Origin: Phytoseiulus persimilis
Lineage: Eukaryota; Arthropoda; Arachnida; Mesostigmata; Phytoseiidae
Direction of reading: 5' to 3'
Assembly: GCA_037576195.1 (NCBI GenBank)
Contig: CM075101.1
Span: forward strand, 28,210,001-28,274,000
DNA: 64,000 nucleotides
How positions within the stretch are numbered: the first letter of the stretch is position 1; each line of letters begins with the position of its first letter. This document shows positions 21,901-34,661 of the stretch, one piece after another. The notes below the pieces were generated by a model. It saw only the letters and a list, made by a program, of their open reading frames with translations. It was not told the DNA's origin and ran no database searches. The position numbers and the translations under genes are program-made.

Positions 21901-24900
21901 TTCACGAAATCGTTCACAACTCGCTCGGCTGGTTCTCAGCCAAACCACCCATCTTCCAACCGCCTGGTCGCTCGTTCTCTCCGACGCCTTAACGTTCAGT
22001 ACGTGGAATGACAGTCAATGCCTACGTCGAATGGTCGTAGAGAAATAAAACAGTGGTCTTGAACCCCAGCCCAACGTAATGCGATCGAGTGGGCGCCAAG
22101 GCCAGCCCGCGATAAGGCGGTTCGGCAAATTTCGTCGTTGGTGATCTGTTTCTCTTCAAATTCGCCTCGCCGGATGGAGTCATTGACAAGGTCCTGGTAA
22201 AAGGTCCCGATCGAGATGTCTTCCTGAATCGTGAACCCTCGCGCTCATTTGTCTGCTTTCAGACGTTCTTCCTCAGTGGGCTGTCTCGCACGGTGGTTAG
22301 CTAGCTGTTCAGCTTGCTGTCTCGAGAATGTTGCCGGGTCATCCGAAAGAGAAAGCGATCTATCCCGACGCGTTGACCCCAGAAGCATCCAGGCGGCGCC
22401 GGACACGACTCATTCGTCCGTCCAATGCTAGGGTCGTCCCCTGGCTTCATGCTTTCGTTTGCTTGCTGTTTCCTCGATCGTTGGCGCGGGAGGTATTCTT
22501 TCAGAAGTGTCGACGCACGGTTCCGTGCTTTGCGCCCGTGCAACCCGCCTGAGCGATTGGCGTATCGATCACTCGAGATCGGTGGGGATGTTGTCGTTCA
22601 TTTCCCCCGAGAGGCTGAACACTGTCGGGGAATATTTTCCCTCCATTCGTTCGACGAATGCCTGAAGAGGAAAACTCCGGAGGAGAAGCTCTCTTGGAAG
22701 GCGAGCCGGTCCACGATGTAAACTAGTTCCCAAGCGTGCAAGAGCTTGACGGGGAGCCACGCCATGTTGTTGCTCCTCTTGTCGGCGCTGCTTAGTGGGC
22801 ACAGAACAAGAATGGCTAATTCCATTATTTGATCATCAGTCGCCGTCACTCACGAAGAATATTCGCCGCCGCGGACGGACGACTTGGTGCAGACCGACGA
22901 GCCGGCCGACGCTCCTCGTCAGGCGAGCACTCCTCGTCTGCTTCCGCGGCATTGAATATCAAACTTAATCTGAGGTATCTCGGAACGGTGAGAACCGTCC
23001 GAACAAAGGCACACAATAAGGGCAACAGCAGAACCCACTTCTGAGTCGAGCCAACACAATGCATTCCGCGGGGGCGGCCTGCTTACAGTTAATAGCCGAC
23101 CGTTGCGTCAAGTGCGGACACTTCTCCTCCGGCATGCGAACATCGCCGCAGATAGACCGTTTGGAGAGTACTCGTACCAAACACTGATTCTCAAGTACTT
23201 CCTTCCGTACGTCCCTGCATAGTGCAGCAGCCTCTTGATACTTTGACCGCGTTCCGCGACAGCTCTCTGACGCGGGGCATTGTCAGCTGGATGGCGAATG
23301 GAATGACCCGATAAAGAAAAACATGACACGCGTTTCGTCGCACGCTGAACGAGAGAAAGCTCATCAATGTACCGTACCGTCTCATGACGCTGCCGAAGTG
23401 GGCCATCTCCCCACCCGGACTCCTTCACAAGCGGTCAACAAAATGTTTGAATGTTGAGCGAGATGGATTAAGAACTACTCACCGCCGATGCTGAGGCCTC
23501 GCAGAGTAGATTTCAGGTGCTTGAAAGGTTCGATGGGAATGGAAGACATGGGATTTCCGTCGAGAGCCAGAAGCGTAAGCAACGGATTGGCTGAGAAGGC
23601 TTTGTCAGGAATGTTTCGTATACCGTTGAAACCAAGATCCAGGACCTGTAAGAATCCACCTCTGTTCAGTTGGGAAATCTCGAGCTGGGGTTGACTGATG
23701 AATTTCAAGGGCAGGCTTCGGTCAAACTTGCTGCGCAAACACCAGCCATGATGCCCCGATGGACTATCATGGAGCGATATTCGGAATCATTGGAGCGCAT
23801 CTCAGAATTTCCACAATCGAAAAGAGAAATATCCTGCGAAAACGCGGTGTTTGTAGAATCAATATTGGCTCCGAACTATTAGGCAGATCGCCGAGTCTCC
23901 GTCGAGCCGTGACTGGCAGCCATGTCGTCTATTTGCTTGCTGGGACAAACTTCACATTGACAGTGACAACTGCACTTTTATTGAACGTACACAAATGCGT
24001 TCAGCTGAAAAGGATTTCAACACGAATGAACTCATCGTCTTGCTTCGAATCGATCGGCGTGGATGAGCTTGAGAGATCAATGAAAAAAAGAGTGGGAAAG
24101 TCTTCATGATCGCCATTAGGAAACACAAGCCGGGGCCGATACCGCAGAATCTTGTGGAACAGATCGAATATAACCATTCAGCTTCTCATTTCAAACAACG
24201 CAAACGAGTGGAGAGAACCCGAGATGTCGTTAAGTAATGAGTCTTCACGCGACAAGACAAGATCGCCGTGTTGTCGAGACGGTCTGCAAAATATGCGTTT
24301 GCAGATTTGCTTATCTATAGTACATCAACATCGGTTCGGACTGAAGATCAACCAACGATCCAGTCCGCCGCTTAAGCTTTCATCCCGAGAAAACTCGTCG
24401 GAATCCTGTAACTCTTCGTGACAGACACGGTCTACAGCCTGTAAAGCAAAACGAATGGTCGATATCGAGGATGTGGTCAGCGACCATAGCTGTGGCTGCT
24501 GGTGTCCACTCAGGTTGGGCCAGGTATCAATGCTCGTGGTTTGCGACGCTGTCCAGCGGTGAACGCGCGAGGGCTTCCCTGCTGACCCAACCGCGAGTCC
24601 GCTGAGAGCAGTTCCGACAAATCTATCCCAGTTTGTAAAAGTTATGGAACGGAGAATTTTCACGCAGAATCGAGTCGTGGCAGTGGGGGAGCTTGTACAG
24701 CGGTCGGTCGGTCGGTCAGACAGTCAGTCAGTCGACCGGACCGACCGACGGTGAGTCAATCAGACGGCCCACAAGCCGGCGGGCTGGCCCTGCACACAAA
24801 TCAGTTCCATCTCTCGAAAAGTCGTCCCCTTGACGAAAAAAGCCAATTGTCTCTTGCTTCCACAATTCACTAAGACAGCACCGCCCACCAGCGGAGCTTC

Positions 24901-27900
24901 CGTTCCTATCTTCCCTTTGTTTGAACAGAAACAAACACACGCAGCCAGACAGAGGCACAAGCAGACGAACAAGCGCACAGTCACCCACTGAACCTCCCCC
25001 AGCCGTCGTCATGAAAATATCCTCCGATAAGAAAGCCAATGACGATCATCGTGATTCTACTGCCGGCTCAAAATTGTTTCACAATTGTGGCTTCTAGAAT
25101 CAGACGGTTTGGCACGGATCGGTTATATCGAGTGACTGGCGGAAGGGGCGGCACCGCGTGCAGCTTAATTCCTATGTCGTTGGAATTTGAGCCAGTGAGC
25201 AATTTGGGGAACTATCCCGGGGAACTATGTGGCTCCGTTGGTCCCAACATCGACCCGATCGCGGGAATGTGTGAGACCCTCATGAGACGCTGACGATCGA
25301 AGACGAGTCAGTCCTCGTTCTCTTCCAAAGCTCACGTCTCGAAGGGGAAAGTTCACAATGCAGGCTGAACAGAGTGCGAAGCAAAAGTCAGCCGCTTCTC
25401 CGAGTGCACCCCATCCGCGTCATGTATAGGTCTTGTTATCTGATGATAATTGAGTCATGCCACGCTCCATCCAGAGCCCTCGGTGATCAAAGGAAGAGGG
25501 CTGAAGTCTATTCCTCATGCACACAGAAAATAACAGAACACGGGGAAAGACAACGGATTCAGGAATGGCTTGTAAAAGTCCACGACAGAACTTCATCTCA
25601 GGTCGGGTTTCCATGAACGGATCCTCCCGGTTTAGCTGCTTGACTCGTTGCAAACTCGACAATCATACTTCAAGCACTCACGGGAAACATCCCGGCGAAA
25701 AGAGTAACAAAGCTGACGCCGATCCGAAATCCGATTCCTGTTCGGTTTCAGCACCGCCAGGAAAAGGCAGAATGCGTTTTCTGCTTCGTTCTCATTCGCT
25801 TCAACGATTGCTTTGAGTCAAGCTTTCGGAAGTCGCTGAGAATAATGAATCACTCATGAGAACTTCGTCGCGGGTTTTTTCTGTTGCCACTCGTCGGCAA
25901 TCGGAGGTGGTCAGAGATATGCGCAACGGAGTATGAGTTCAATTGAGTTTCAATTGCAGTATGAGTTGTATCCGCCTCGAGTGCAGCATTCCGTAAGCTC
26001 TCGTAATGAAGGTCTCTCACCGGGAGATGTGCGTGCCTCATGCTCAAGGAAGAATTCGATAAAATGATGCTCTCTGATAGACGACACTTCCCGGAGAAAC
26101 GGAGGCGCGTGCTCTCCAACTACAGAGAGTACCGAACATAAACTTTGGAGTTTGGGGACGCGTTGATCGTATCCGGAACGCTCACTCCGGCTACTTCCTC
26201 GCGCTTTAATCTTCTTCAACATTCTTCACATTTTGAAGGTTCCGTTCTCGATTCGCTTCTGAACTTTCCTCCAAAACGGAAACGACAAAGCGCTGCCGCG
26301 GAGTGGAGCAGCGATTTGTTGTATGGCTCGCAAAAGTCCCGAACGGCCAAGAAAGGGGTCAGAGGGTGACTAATTTGTCAGAAAAGTTTTGTGTTTTCTT
26401 CTTGTTGCGCGAGCGGCTCCGAAAGAGAACCGCTACCCATTATTACAAGCAGCATTATTATTATTGCCTGTTACCGGAAACCATGCGAAAGCTCATGTTC
26501 CGTGGAGTGGCTTCAACGAAGGCAATCGAACACAAGCGGAGGCGTGAGTCGATTTCTAAGAGTCTGACCGAATCCGAAAGTTGTTCCGCAGAGCCGAGTG
26601 GAAATCGAAACTAGAGGCAGTCAGCGTCAGCAGCTTTTCGGCGGGAGGATCGTGATTGCGAATCCTGAGGCATTGAGTTTCAAGATCTGCCATCCCCGAT
26701 CTAGATCGGGGAACCTGGAGGGATTTCGATTATCGGAGAACCCCACGGCATCCTCCTTCGTGACCTCGGATGATCCAGCGGTCGAAGGTCGGCCGAGAGA
26801 TGCTCGCGATTGAACATTGTTGCTCTTGATTACTTCTGCGGCCATGGCTTCAACCACGCACATATTCCCTCGTTCTCACCGTTGACCGCCAGTTATTGAC
26901 ACCAAATATCACAGAAGCTGGAAATGATTGCAAAACTCGACGGGGCTCACACGGACCGCTGATGGTTTGCTGTGGTCGCCATCTTTTGAAACGCTGCTCA
27001 AGGTGGTCTCGCGCGGACATTGTCACCAGCGCTACCCTCGTGGACTTCGGAAGAAAAGTAAGTGTTTCGAAACAAGGAATCAGAGTTGTTGGACGCAACG
27101 ACACATCTTTCGCAGCGAGCCGGAGGAGCTCTTGCGTTCGAGAATCCAGACGCATCGCGCAACCCGACTCTGATCTCGATCATCACGGGAACGTGAAAAG
27201 CGGAGTTGTTTAGAACTCGGGGCTCAAACCCTACTCACCCGAAGTTCCGTCAGGGTTCGCATAGCGTCCACGGGAAACTCGACGAGGAGGTTGTTGAGGA
27301 GGGAGAGTGATGACAGAGTGTCGTTGATGCCGTCGAAGGAGTTGGCGTCGATTTTCAAAATGCGGTTGCGCTCCAGATTCAGCGCTGTCAGCGTGTTCAT
27401 TGTGGACAGTTGACCGGGCTCCACCTTGCCGATTTTGTTCTGAGCGAGATCCAGGAACGCCAGAGATATGAGTCTAGTAACAGCCTTAGGAACCACGTCT
27501 TGCTGCGTGTTCTTCAAATTGAGGTTCTTGAGAGTGCCTTCCAGTCCATTGAACGCGTCTGCAGCGATGCTGACGTTGTTGTCAGCCAACTTCAGTGTGT
27601 TCAGTGGAAGATTCACGAAGGCATCAGCAGGAACCTCAGTAATTCTGTTCGTTGACAAATCGAGATTCTTGAGGGACGTCAACCTCTGGATCGCTCTTAT
27701 TGGGATCTCAGTCAGCTCGTTGTCGGCCAAACTCAGGCTGGACAGGCTGCGCTCGAGTCCGATGAATGCCCGGTCAGAGATGGTTTTGATTTTCGATCTC
27801 GAGAACTGAAGTCCTTGGATGTTCAGTTTGCTGAAAATACCGTCCGCCACAAAGGGCACGGATGCGTTGTTTATGTAGAGAACATCGATGGGGACGTTCT

Positions 27901-28087
27901 GGGCTGAGTTCAGAGCCTGCAGCAGCCTCGTGAAGTTCACCGGAGAGCACTGTATGGAGAGCTTCTGATGCGAGTTATAGGAGCAACCGCAGTCCGCGTC
28001 AAGATCGGCGAGGTCTCTCGACCAAGGGCAATTGGCCTGAGCGCCGGCCGATGCTATCAAAAGCCCTAGCCACCCTAGCCACAGCAT
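18997..28087 (-). CDS. leucine-rich-repeat single-pass membrane receptor, haf-like, 793 aa
   Basis: Three minus-strand coding exons: 28087-27239 (ATG 28087, donor CGG|GTGAGT), 23645-23483 (acceptor TTCTTACAG, donor G|GTGAGT), 20366-18997 (acceptor CAATATTTCAG, stop TAG). Phases agree (0/0 and 1/1) and leucine-rich repeats run unbroken through both junctions. Domains: signal peptide 1-17; Cys-rich N cap (Cys 20, 33, 35, 48); about eleven repeats to residue 340; C-terminal cap (CDC at 343-345, Cys 371 and 392); threonine-rich stalk 396-430; fibronectin-III-like region about 486-560; transmembrane helix 589-612; Arg/Lys stop-transfer; 180-residue Ser-rich cytoplasmic tail. It acts at the cell surface, probably in cell recognition. 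Repeat layout and cap sequences match my memory of Drosophila haf (hattifattener) and the chelicerate proteins often mislabelled as luciferin monooxygenase non-catalytic subunit; orthology is an inference. Confidence 0.9.
22598..22825 (-). CDS. candidate small protein gene nested in the receptor intron (75 aa)
   Basis: The frame from ATG 22825 to TGA 22598 has about three quarters G or C at third positions, and over 80% in its first 44 codons beyond residue 10, stronger than most proven exons here. It starts with a short hydrophobic stretch (MELAILVLCPL) followed by a Lys-Arg pair, as in a peptide precursor. Just upstream on the same strand, 23064-22854 encodes a better signal peptide (VLLLPLLCAF) and ends at C|GTGAGT, but its phase (1) does not fit the acceptors before this frame (which need 2), so a simple two-exon gene is ruled out. 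Function unknown. Confidence 0.35.
   Translation of the reverse strand: MELAILVLCPLSSADKRSNNMAWLPVKLLHAWELVYIVDRLAFQESFSSGVFLFRHSSNEWRENIPRQCSASRGK
22854..23064 (-). CDS. candidate signal-peptide exon nested in the receptor intron
   Basis: ATG 23064 opens a 70-codon segment with a hydrophobic leader (about residues 10-26) followed by an acidic then Arg/Pro-rich stretch, and ends exactly at a GTGAGTGAC donor (22853). It has the look of a first exon of a secreted protein. The partner exon is not identified; the neighbouring segment 22598-22825 is out of phase with it. Confidence 0.28.
24701..24751. repeat. tetranucleotide tract (GGTC/AGTC) with self-complementary ends
   Basis: Four GGTC units, then AGTC units, then GACC-type units: the right end (ACCGGACCGACCGACGG) pairs with the left. 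It could extrude a cruciform and is prone to slippage. Intronic. Confidence 0.8.
26693..26712. repeat. 20-bp perfect palindrome
   Basis: TCCCCGATCTAGATCGGGGA reads the same on both strands; in the first receptor intron. Confidence 0.9.
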
Positions 28088-28111
28088 CTGGCTGATGTTT
28101 TTCGGAATTGT

Positions 28112-31100
28112 CTGCAAAGAGAGAGAGAAACAGCTCATATTAGAAGGGTAATTTATAAGCTTGGCCACTTTTTCGGATGGTGTTCCTCGTGGTTGTGAGC
28201 TTGCGCTACAGGAGATCACGTCCGTTCTCCTGAATTTTTAGCGTTTCCGCTTTGAGCAGCCGGTCGGCAAGGTAGAGTTCTGCGACAGAAGCCTCCATCC
28301 TATCTTCACGAGACGCCCCAATGATTACCCGATCTTATGGGGCTCCCTATGTTCTCCAGAATGGAATCGTGAGCAAGAGGTTCCAGTCATAACAACATCG
28401 TCCACTCCGCCTGGATTAGATAATCGACGCGACCCCTCCTCCGTAGGCTCCTTAATCAACAGATTTGAAGGCAAGCTTTGGACGCTTTCACATGGAAACA
28501 TTTCGCAACGATTCGGGAATCTCAGTCCGCTGAAAACAACGTTGCAGTGGTGCAAAAAACTTGCAGTGGTCAATGGCCAGCCTGCTGTGGGCGTCCGGTC
28601 CACCGAAAAGCCGCGTGGGAGATCGCTTTGAAGTAAACGGAGGATGGACTTGAAATGCAGAGATGTCGCGACTCCTCATTCGAAAACCCTGTCTGACACC
28701 TCGGCTTGATCACAGCCGCCGCCGCAAACACGGCTTTACGATGAACCTTTCAAAGAGACATTGGTCTCCGCCGGTCATTCGCGCAGGATCCAGTCGGGGA
28801 AAAAAGAGTCCTCTGCAGGGAACCGTATCGTTTGGCTTGAAATTTCTCAGAGTTACTGGACGGAGGAAAAGGGAGTTCACCGCGGTCAGAGAAAAATGAA
28901 AACAATATGCCGAAGAGATGGAAGACCAAATGATCCATTCATAAATTGCACCACAGAGAACAGGTGGCATTTTCGAACAAGGGAAACCTTCGCCACGTCT
29001 CAAACTGCTGAAATCAGACAATAGGACTCTGAACTCTTCGGTATTTCGTTCGGGCTTTTTCCCCTCTGATTCGTTCTTGCTTTTCCCGGTTTATCGACTT
29101 GATATTACAGCCGAAAAAAAAGAAGACGGATGGGTCTCACCGCTCAGGATGCGACCGTTTCGGTTTTCAGAGATTATTTTCGTTGTGCGACAACCGACGA
29201 GAAATGAGGAGCACAAGAGAAGGCCCCGGACTCTTGTATTCATTCTCTACAGCTGCTTTTCTGACAGGAGGCTCAAATTCGCTTTCAGTGTGCCGTCAAC
29301 TGACACCGCCCGGATGATTGCTTGTGAACAGTGTCGGCCTCACTGTTTGAATCTCCTGGCCGCGATCCTTCGAGAGGTTGCGAATTATTCTCATCAGTCG
29401 CGGACCGTTCAATCGATCAATCTCATGGAACGTTGATGACCCCCCTCAGAAACCATTCCTAAGAACCTATCTCGAGACAAGCTCGAACGCCGCGGCGTAC
29501 GTCGGCCGACATGTCGCTGACTTCGGCAGCTTTCGGGGATCACATTCGGTGAATCAAATCATGAGTTAACGAGTGATGAAAATCGAGAGAAAGGTGACGG
29601 GATCTGCTTCCAATCGAGACCGCAGAACAGTGCTTTGCGGTTGACGATTTCGAAACAATTCGTATTCGTTCTCAGCTGTTGGATCTCCGGCGGAGGGGCA
29701 GTTCATTATCGGCGGCGATTCATCAAAATTATCAGAAACTCATGGGCTCTTGGTCACAATCTTCGTCGAGGATGACGGATACCGACTCAATGAAGAACGG
29801 AACGTTCCCAATCGGAAGGAAACGCCCGTCGAAATATGGAAATGAAAATAGCCGTTTCGTGAGAAACAGAAGCGTGATCCGACTTCACATGGCGAGTGCA
29901 ATTATTGAGAAGAGAAGAAAAGAATCATTTGAGAAAAAATGGATCACTTCACAATAACGTCTCCGAACGCTGGATGGATAGTTGTTGTTCGCTTGGTCGC
30001 TTGCCATCGGTATTTGTGAGAGTTAACGCGCGTGTGCGTGTGTGGAATGGATTCTGGGATTCTCTTTGACAACGGTGAACTTATTTTGTAAGTAATGAGT
30101 TTGAATTTATCGCGGTAGACCACTACGAGACCTTCGTGGCGATGCCCTGCCCAGAACCTTCGTTGAACGGCTAACAATGCCTCTGTCGAACAGGCACTCA
30201 GAAAGCCTATCTGTCTTCGGCTCAAAAGACGGCGGGAATCCGTGGTCGGGGTAGCACACAGGAAGCCAGGGATCGAACCAGCTGAGAAAATGGTGGAAAA
30301 GTTCTCATCGAGGTTTCGAGGCTAAATCAATGGATTTTAGTCAGTTCTCCTCACGGTAAATCAATGCGCAGATCGGATCGCGGCTTAGGAGGACCGTTGA
30401 CCCATTACTTGATGAGTTGCGCATCCAAGACGTGCTTCTAATCCTGTGGTGACACAAGGAATCTCACGTCTCACTTTGACTGGTTGCGAATCTGCCGACT
30501 GTTCTCGTCAACCGAGAAGTCTGTCTCGTCAAGGTTCAGGCGTATGGCACGAAGGCAGACGCTCCGAGTTCAGTATTCCGAGCTCCGGAGATTCGGTTTG
30601 AGCGTATCGACTACACGATTCCCTGCTGGTCAACGGAATCATCATTGGGAAGAGCTCCCAGACTCGAAGGAGATTATTCCTCCTGCGCAGTACCGCGAGT
30701 CGGAACTTGCTGAGTGACTTGACTTGATCGCTCCCGCCGATTCGTGAACTACCTGCGACGCGCACTGACATTTACCTCGATGTTATTTCCCGTTGTCCCC
30801 TGTGGGAAATTCTCCTCCGCAATGACCAGTAATCCTTCGAGCTAACAGCCTCGTATCCGAAAGCACTAGGGCCACGAGAATAAGCCCATTCACTAACACG
30901 AAACCGTTTACTCATTCACTCACGTAAAGGTATCCGTTGACGATCAGCTAACGGTTCAATTGAGTAGTCCCCCGCGCGGCATTGACTTTAAGACCATGGA
31001 AAGGGACCGGCTTCGGTCGGGAAGAGTGGAATCGACCGCAGCGGGCAACCGCGTGGGAGAGCCGTTGAGCTGCGGTACCAGCGGCGACAGCAGTTATCAG

Positions 31101-34100
31101 ATGGAAAGGAAAATAAAAAAGAAAGAGGGACGGGGTGCGCAATGCACGCTGTAGACGCGCCAAATCGCTCTTCGAGCCCAGAAGTCTTGAAAAAATGCCC
31201 TTCAATCAAAATCACATTGCTGCACTCGTTCCCAATGAACGCCGGAGTGCCGGAGAGCCTTCAGTGGCCCCCAACTTCAAAAGTTATCCTCACTCAACGT
31301 TCACGTGAGAGATAGTTGCCGCAACTGCAGTGATGGGTTAGCCATATGCATGTTGTGGATTCATATAAAGGCACTTATATCCGCACACTCATCGTCCCGA
31401 ATCGTCCCATGGTTTCGAGATTTCAATCCTCTCGATGGGATTCCCGTAGGCCAGCTGTTCTCCTTGAATGGACAGCTAAGTCGGTGAGCCTCGATCGGCA
31501 TCATGCTCAGTCACGCACATAACGAAGCGTCGAGTCAATGTCGAGAGTCATGTGTCTCACAGAACCTCCAACGAAGATTGAGAAGAAATTCTCGAGAACA
31601 GGGAAAGGTGTAACGACAAGGAACGCTAACGCCCGCGCTCCCGACCTGGAATCGTCGGCGTCCACGCTTGCTCTTTCATGTTCCTGGTCAGGTTCCCATT
31701 CCCTGACCATGCGGAGAACCCATGACTCTGAGGAAGGGTCCGTTGCGGAGACAACGGCGATGATTTCTCGTACTCAGCCTGCCCCCAACTCCCAGGAAAC
31801 TCTTCCCAGGAGTCAGAGCGCCCTTCATCTTGTCGCTGGTACGAACAAGCATTGATCAGGATATGCGGGTGTGGCCGCAAAGTGCGAACACGTTTTTCGT
31901 GGACCCCGGCGAACACCCAGAAAAAGTTCCGGAACGAAAGAGATTCCCAGTCGAGAAGAAATCACAGTTTGTTTATATCTCGCATTTTAGAGAGGATGTG
32001 ACGCCTCAGACAGACCGGGGAGCAGCATGAGGGGATGAAGCAAAGCCTGTGAGTGTCGAGGGCATCGAACTGAAGACAATCGGCTGCCGACATGGTATCC
32101 TAGAGGTTTCACCAACTCCCACCCTTTCAGAAGGATCTGTGCACGCACTGTGACTGACCGGACGACCGGCTGACTTTGACGCGTGATAGCCTGAGAACAC
32201 GGCAGAAGACGTCGTTGAGATCATCCATCAGCCGTCGTGGAATTTGGATCGTAGTCGGTGGGCGCGATTTCTCAAAGTATCAGCGCGTCGAAGAGTCCTG
32301 GCCACAGGTTTGGTTTCAAAATCAACAGCACATTTCCAAATCAAGAATTCGATGGTGTCTGTACCCTCCAGGCGTATTCCATAGCTCCGCGCCATTCGCG
32401 AAGGCCTGTTGAGCTCCATTGGAATTTCTCAGCGTCCTGAAGAGGAAATCGGTGAAAACGTCTGCCCTGCTGGAATCAATGAGAAGATCTCAGGAGGGAG
32501 ATTCGGCTGAAACCCACCGGGTTAAACCCATCTCTTACATAACACCCCTGTGAGCGCGTGTGTCTGTCTGCTCGCCCGCCCGCCTGCCTGCCCACTTGCT
32601 AACAAGTGCCATCCGGCGTCCATAGAGAGCTAACAAGAGCCCTGCTGGCTCTTTTCTCCCATTCTTTAGAGGAGAAGGAAGAAAAGAATTGAATTCACTA
32701 CGAAATTCCTGACCATCTGTTGGACCGGGCTCTTGAATGGAAGGGGCGAAAAGTTCCCGCAACCCTTGGGCTCCGCCGCTTTTGAGATCGAGGCTCGTTG
32801 GCTTGCGATTGAGCTAAAAGCGTCAACGCCATCATCTAGGAAAGTCGCTGTCGTCGTCGTTGACTTCATCGTCGTCATCAACGAAAACGAACTGGGGTCT
32901 CTAGAATCCAGCAACAAGTTTCCCCGATGTAAACCGACGATCCTACGCTAATGAATCTACTGATTTGCTCTCTGCCGAACGACATCGACCACCGGGAAGC
33001 TTCACGACTCGCATCAAGATCTGACGACACTGCGCCAACGTGGCCTGAGGGCCTAGGAACGGCCCTGGCTCCTGAAAAAGGAATCCCGTCTGCAAATGTC
33101 GAGTTCGCGGTTGCCGTTGTGTGGTTCTCTACTCGACCTTCCAATGGGCCTCGGAAGGTTGCTTGTGGTAGTGAACACGGACTCACAAAAATCACCGACA
33201 CACTCTTCTACAACACACCCCACAAATTGTAAAGCGCATTTGGAACTGGATGCGACTGATGAATGCAGACCGTAGGTCCGATGGATCAACGCAGGACCAG
33301 CTGATGTCCTACTTTAGTCAATTTTCACGAGGTCTGTCTGCGTCATTGTGACCTGTGGCTTTGTCCAACCCACGCCGAACAACCGGAAACCGACTACTGC
33401 GATGACTTTGATCCCTCTCGAAACAATGCCCAGACAGTTTTCCAGGTCGCTCCGCCGGCTGCGAATCTACTCTACGGACAGAATCGATCTGGCTCCGCCG
33501 CGCGGTCCGTCCCGAATCGACTTCTGGTTAGCTCATCGATTCCGTTTCGACTCATGAATATTTCTTTAGGCGTTTGGGCTTCATTCTCGGAGGAGAGGCG
33601 ACTCCAGCAGTTGACGCCAGTTCGGTCGACGGCTCGTACCAGACGTAGAAACCGGACCCCATTCCAGAAGGAAGAGCGTTAGCGATGAACTGGATCCCCC
33701 AACCTCTCGCTCGAGACAACGCTGATTGGCACGTCTCGCGCAGACCATGCTCAACACACTGCTCATTCCGCTAGCCGAAAGATCCACCCGGAAATGACTT
33801 GAAGTCAATTTCTGATTCAGCGACCGTCATCGGATCAAGCCGTCGAATATTCCGAAGTGTTGTGTTCGCTCGATCGCTTCCACTCTCCAAACTCGGGGCT
33901 ATCTTAGTCGGAGCCAGCCTCGGACACCACTTCAAATGCGGGTTCGAACACCAATGGGTGAATTCAGTGAAGCACGCGTGCAGTCGGAGCATCCGTGCCC
34001 GTTTAAAGAGCATCCTTCACTCAACTGGGTTAAGTGCGGGAACTTAGCAGAAAGATGACGGCGGTTCGCCGGATTCAAACCATGACAAATGTCGTATGAA

Positions 34101-34661
34101 GGAGCGATTCTCCGCCGGCGAGCCGCTTCAACGGCTGAACATGTCTGTCTCGTGCCACAAATGGAGCTTTCTGTCGTTTCCACGACACTTCACTGAATCT
34201 GAAGAGATCGAATGATACAACTTCACAAGATTACGAGGGAACCCGTCTCACAGCTCATCAGTTCTCATCGCAAGCTGCCGGTATGGATCGTTATCCGGCG
34301 AAGAACTCCTCCTCGAAGGACATTACTCGGCTCTGCCTTCGTATCATGGCGCCGTTTTTCACGCGATCCAGTAGGAAGTCCATCTGCGTTCATGTTTCGA
34401 GGGTGTTCTTGATCATTTCTGGTTTCCGAAGTCTTGCGGTCTTGTCGGGGAGAATGTCGCCCTTCCCTGGTCGCCTACTTCCTCAAAGCAGGTGCTGTCC
34501 GTCACTCGGGTTATGCGTGCTGAACCGGGCAAAATCAAAGTGATGAATCATTGCGAGCATCCATGAATAATGGAGCCGTACGGAACTCAAGCGTACAACC
34601 GCGACAGGCTAAACGTTCGAATTTTGTTCCATTTTCTTTTTGATGAGTTTCTGGTGTTTAC
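28112..34661. other. region upstream of the receptor gene, no reliable gene
   Basis: The receptor's 5' UTR exon must lie here, because the coding exon begins after a strong acceptor (TTTCTCTCTCTCTTTGCAG) ending at 28112; a minus-strand GTGAGA donor near 29145 is one candidate. Elsewhere I see only short frames, a plus-strand acceptor-led open segment at 33446-33682 (78 codons to a stop, no motif) and TATAAAGG near 31369 without a clear downstream gene. Confidence 0.4.

Larger units (their letters stand above)
20367..23482 (-). other. second intron of the leucine-rich-repeat receptor gene
   Basis: 3116 bases between donor GTGAGT (23482) and acceptor ATTTCAG (20367). It contains a same-strand coding-like segment (22598-22825) and a signal-peptide-like open frame (23064-22854) that ends at a GTGAGT donor. 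Confidence 0.85.
23646..27238 (-). other. first coding intron of the leucine-rich-repeat receptor gene
   Basis: 3593 bases between donor GTGAGT (27238) and acceptor TTCTTACAG (23646). It contains a self-complementary tetranucleotide tract (24701-24751), a 20-base perfect palindrome (26693-26712) and a splice-bounded 99-base open segment (26119-26021) whose phase does not suit inclusion in the receptor mRNA. Confidence 0.85.

Noticed and set aside
26021-26119. 99-base open segment with acceptor and donor in the receptor intron, considered as an alternative receptor exon
   Set aside because: Its phase (1/1) does not match the phase 0 junction of that intron, and it does not encode a leucine-rich repeat.
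30269-30279. Perfect tRNA B-box match (GGTTCGATCCC) on the minus strand
   Set aside because: No A box at the right distance and no cloverleaf stems in the flanks.
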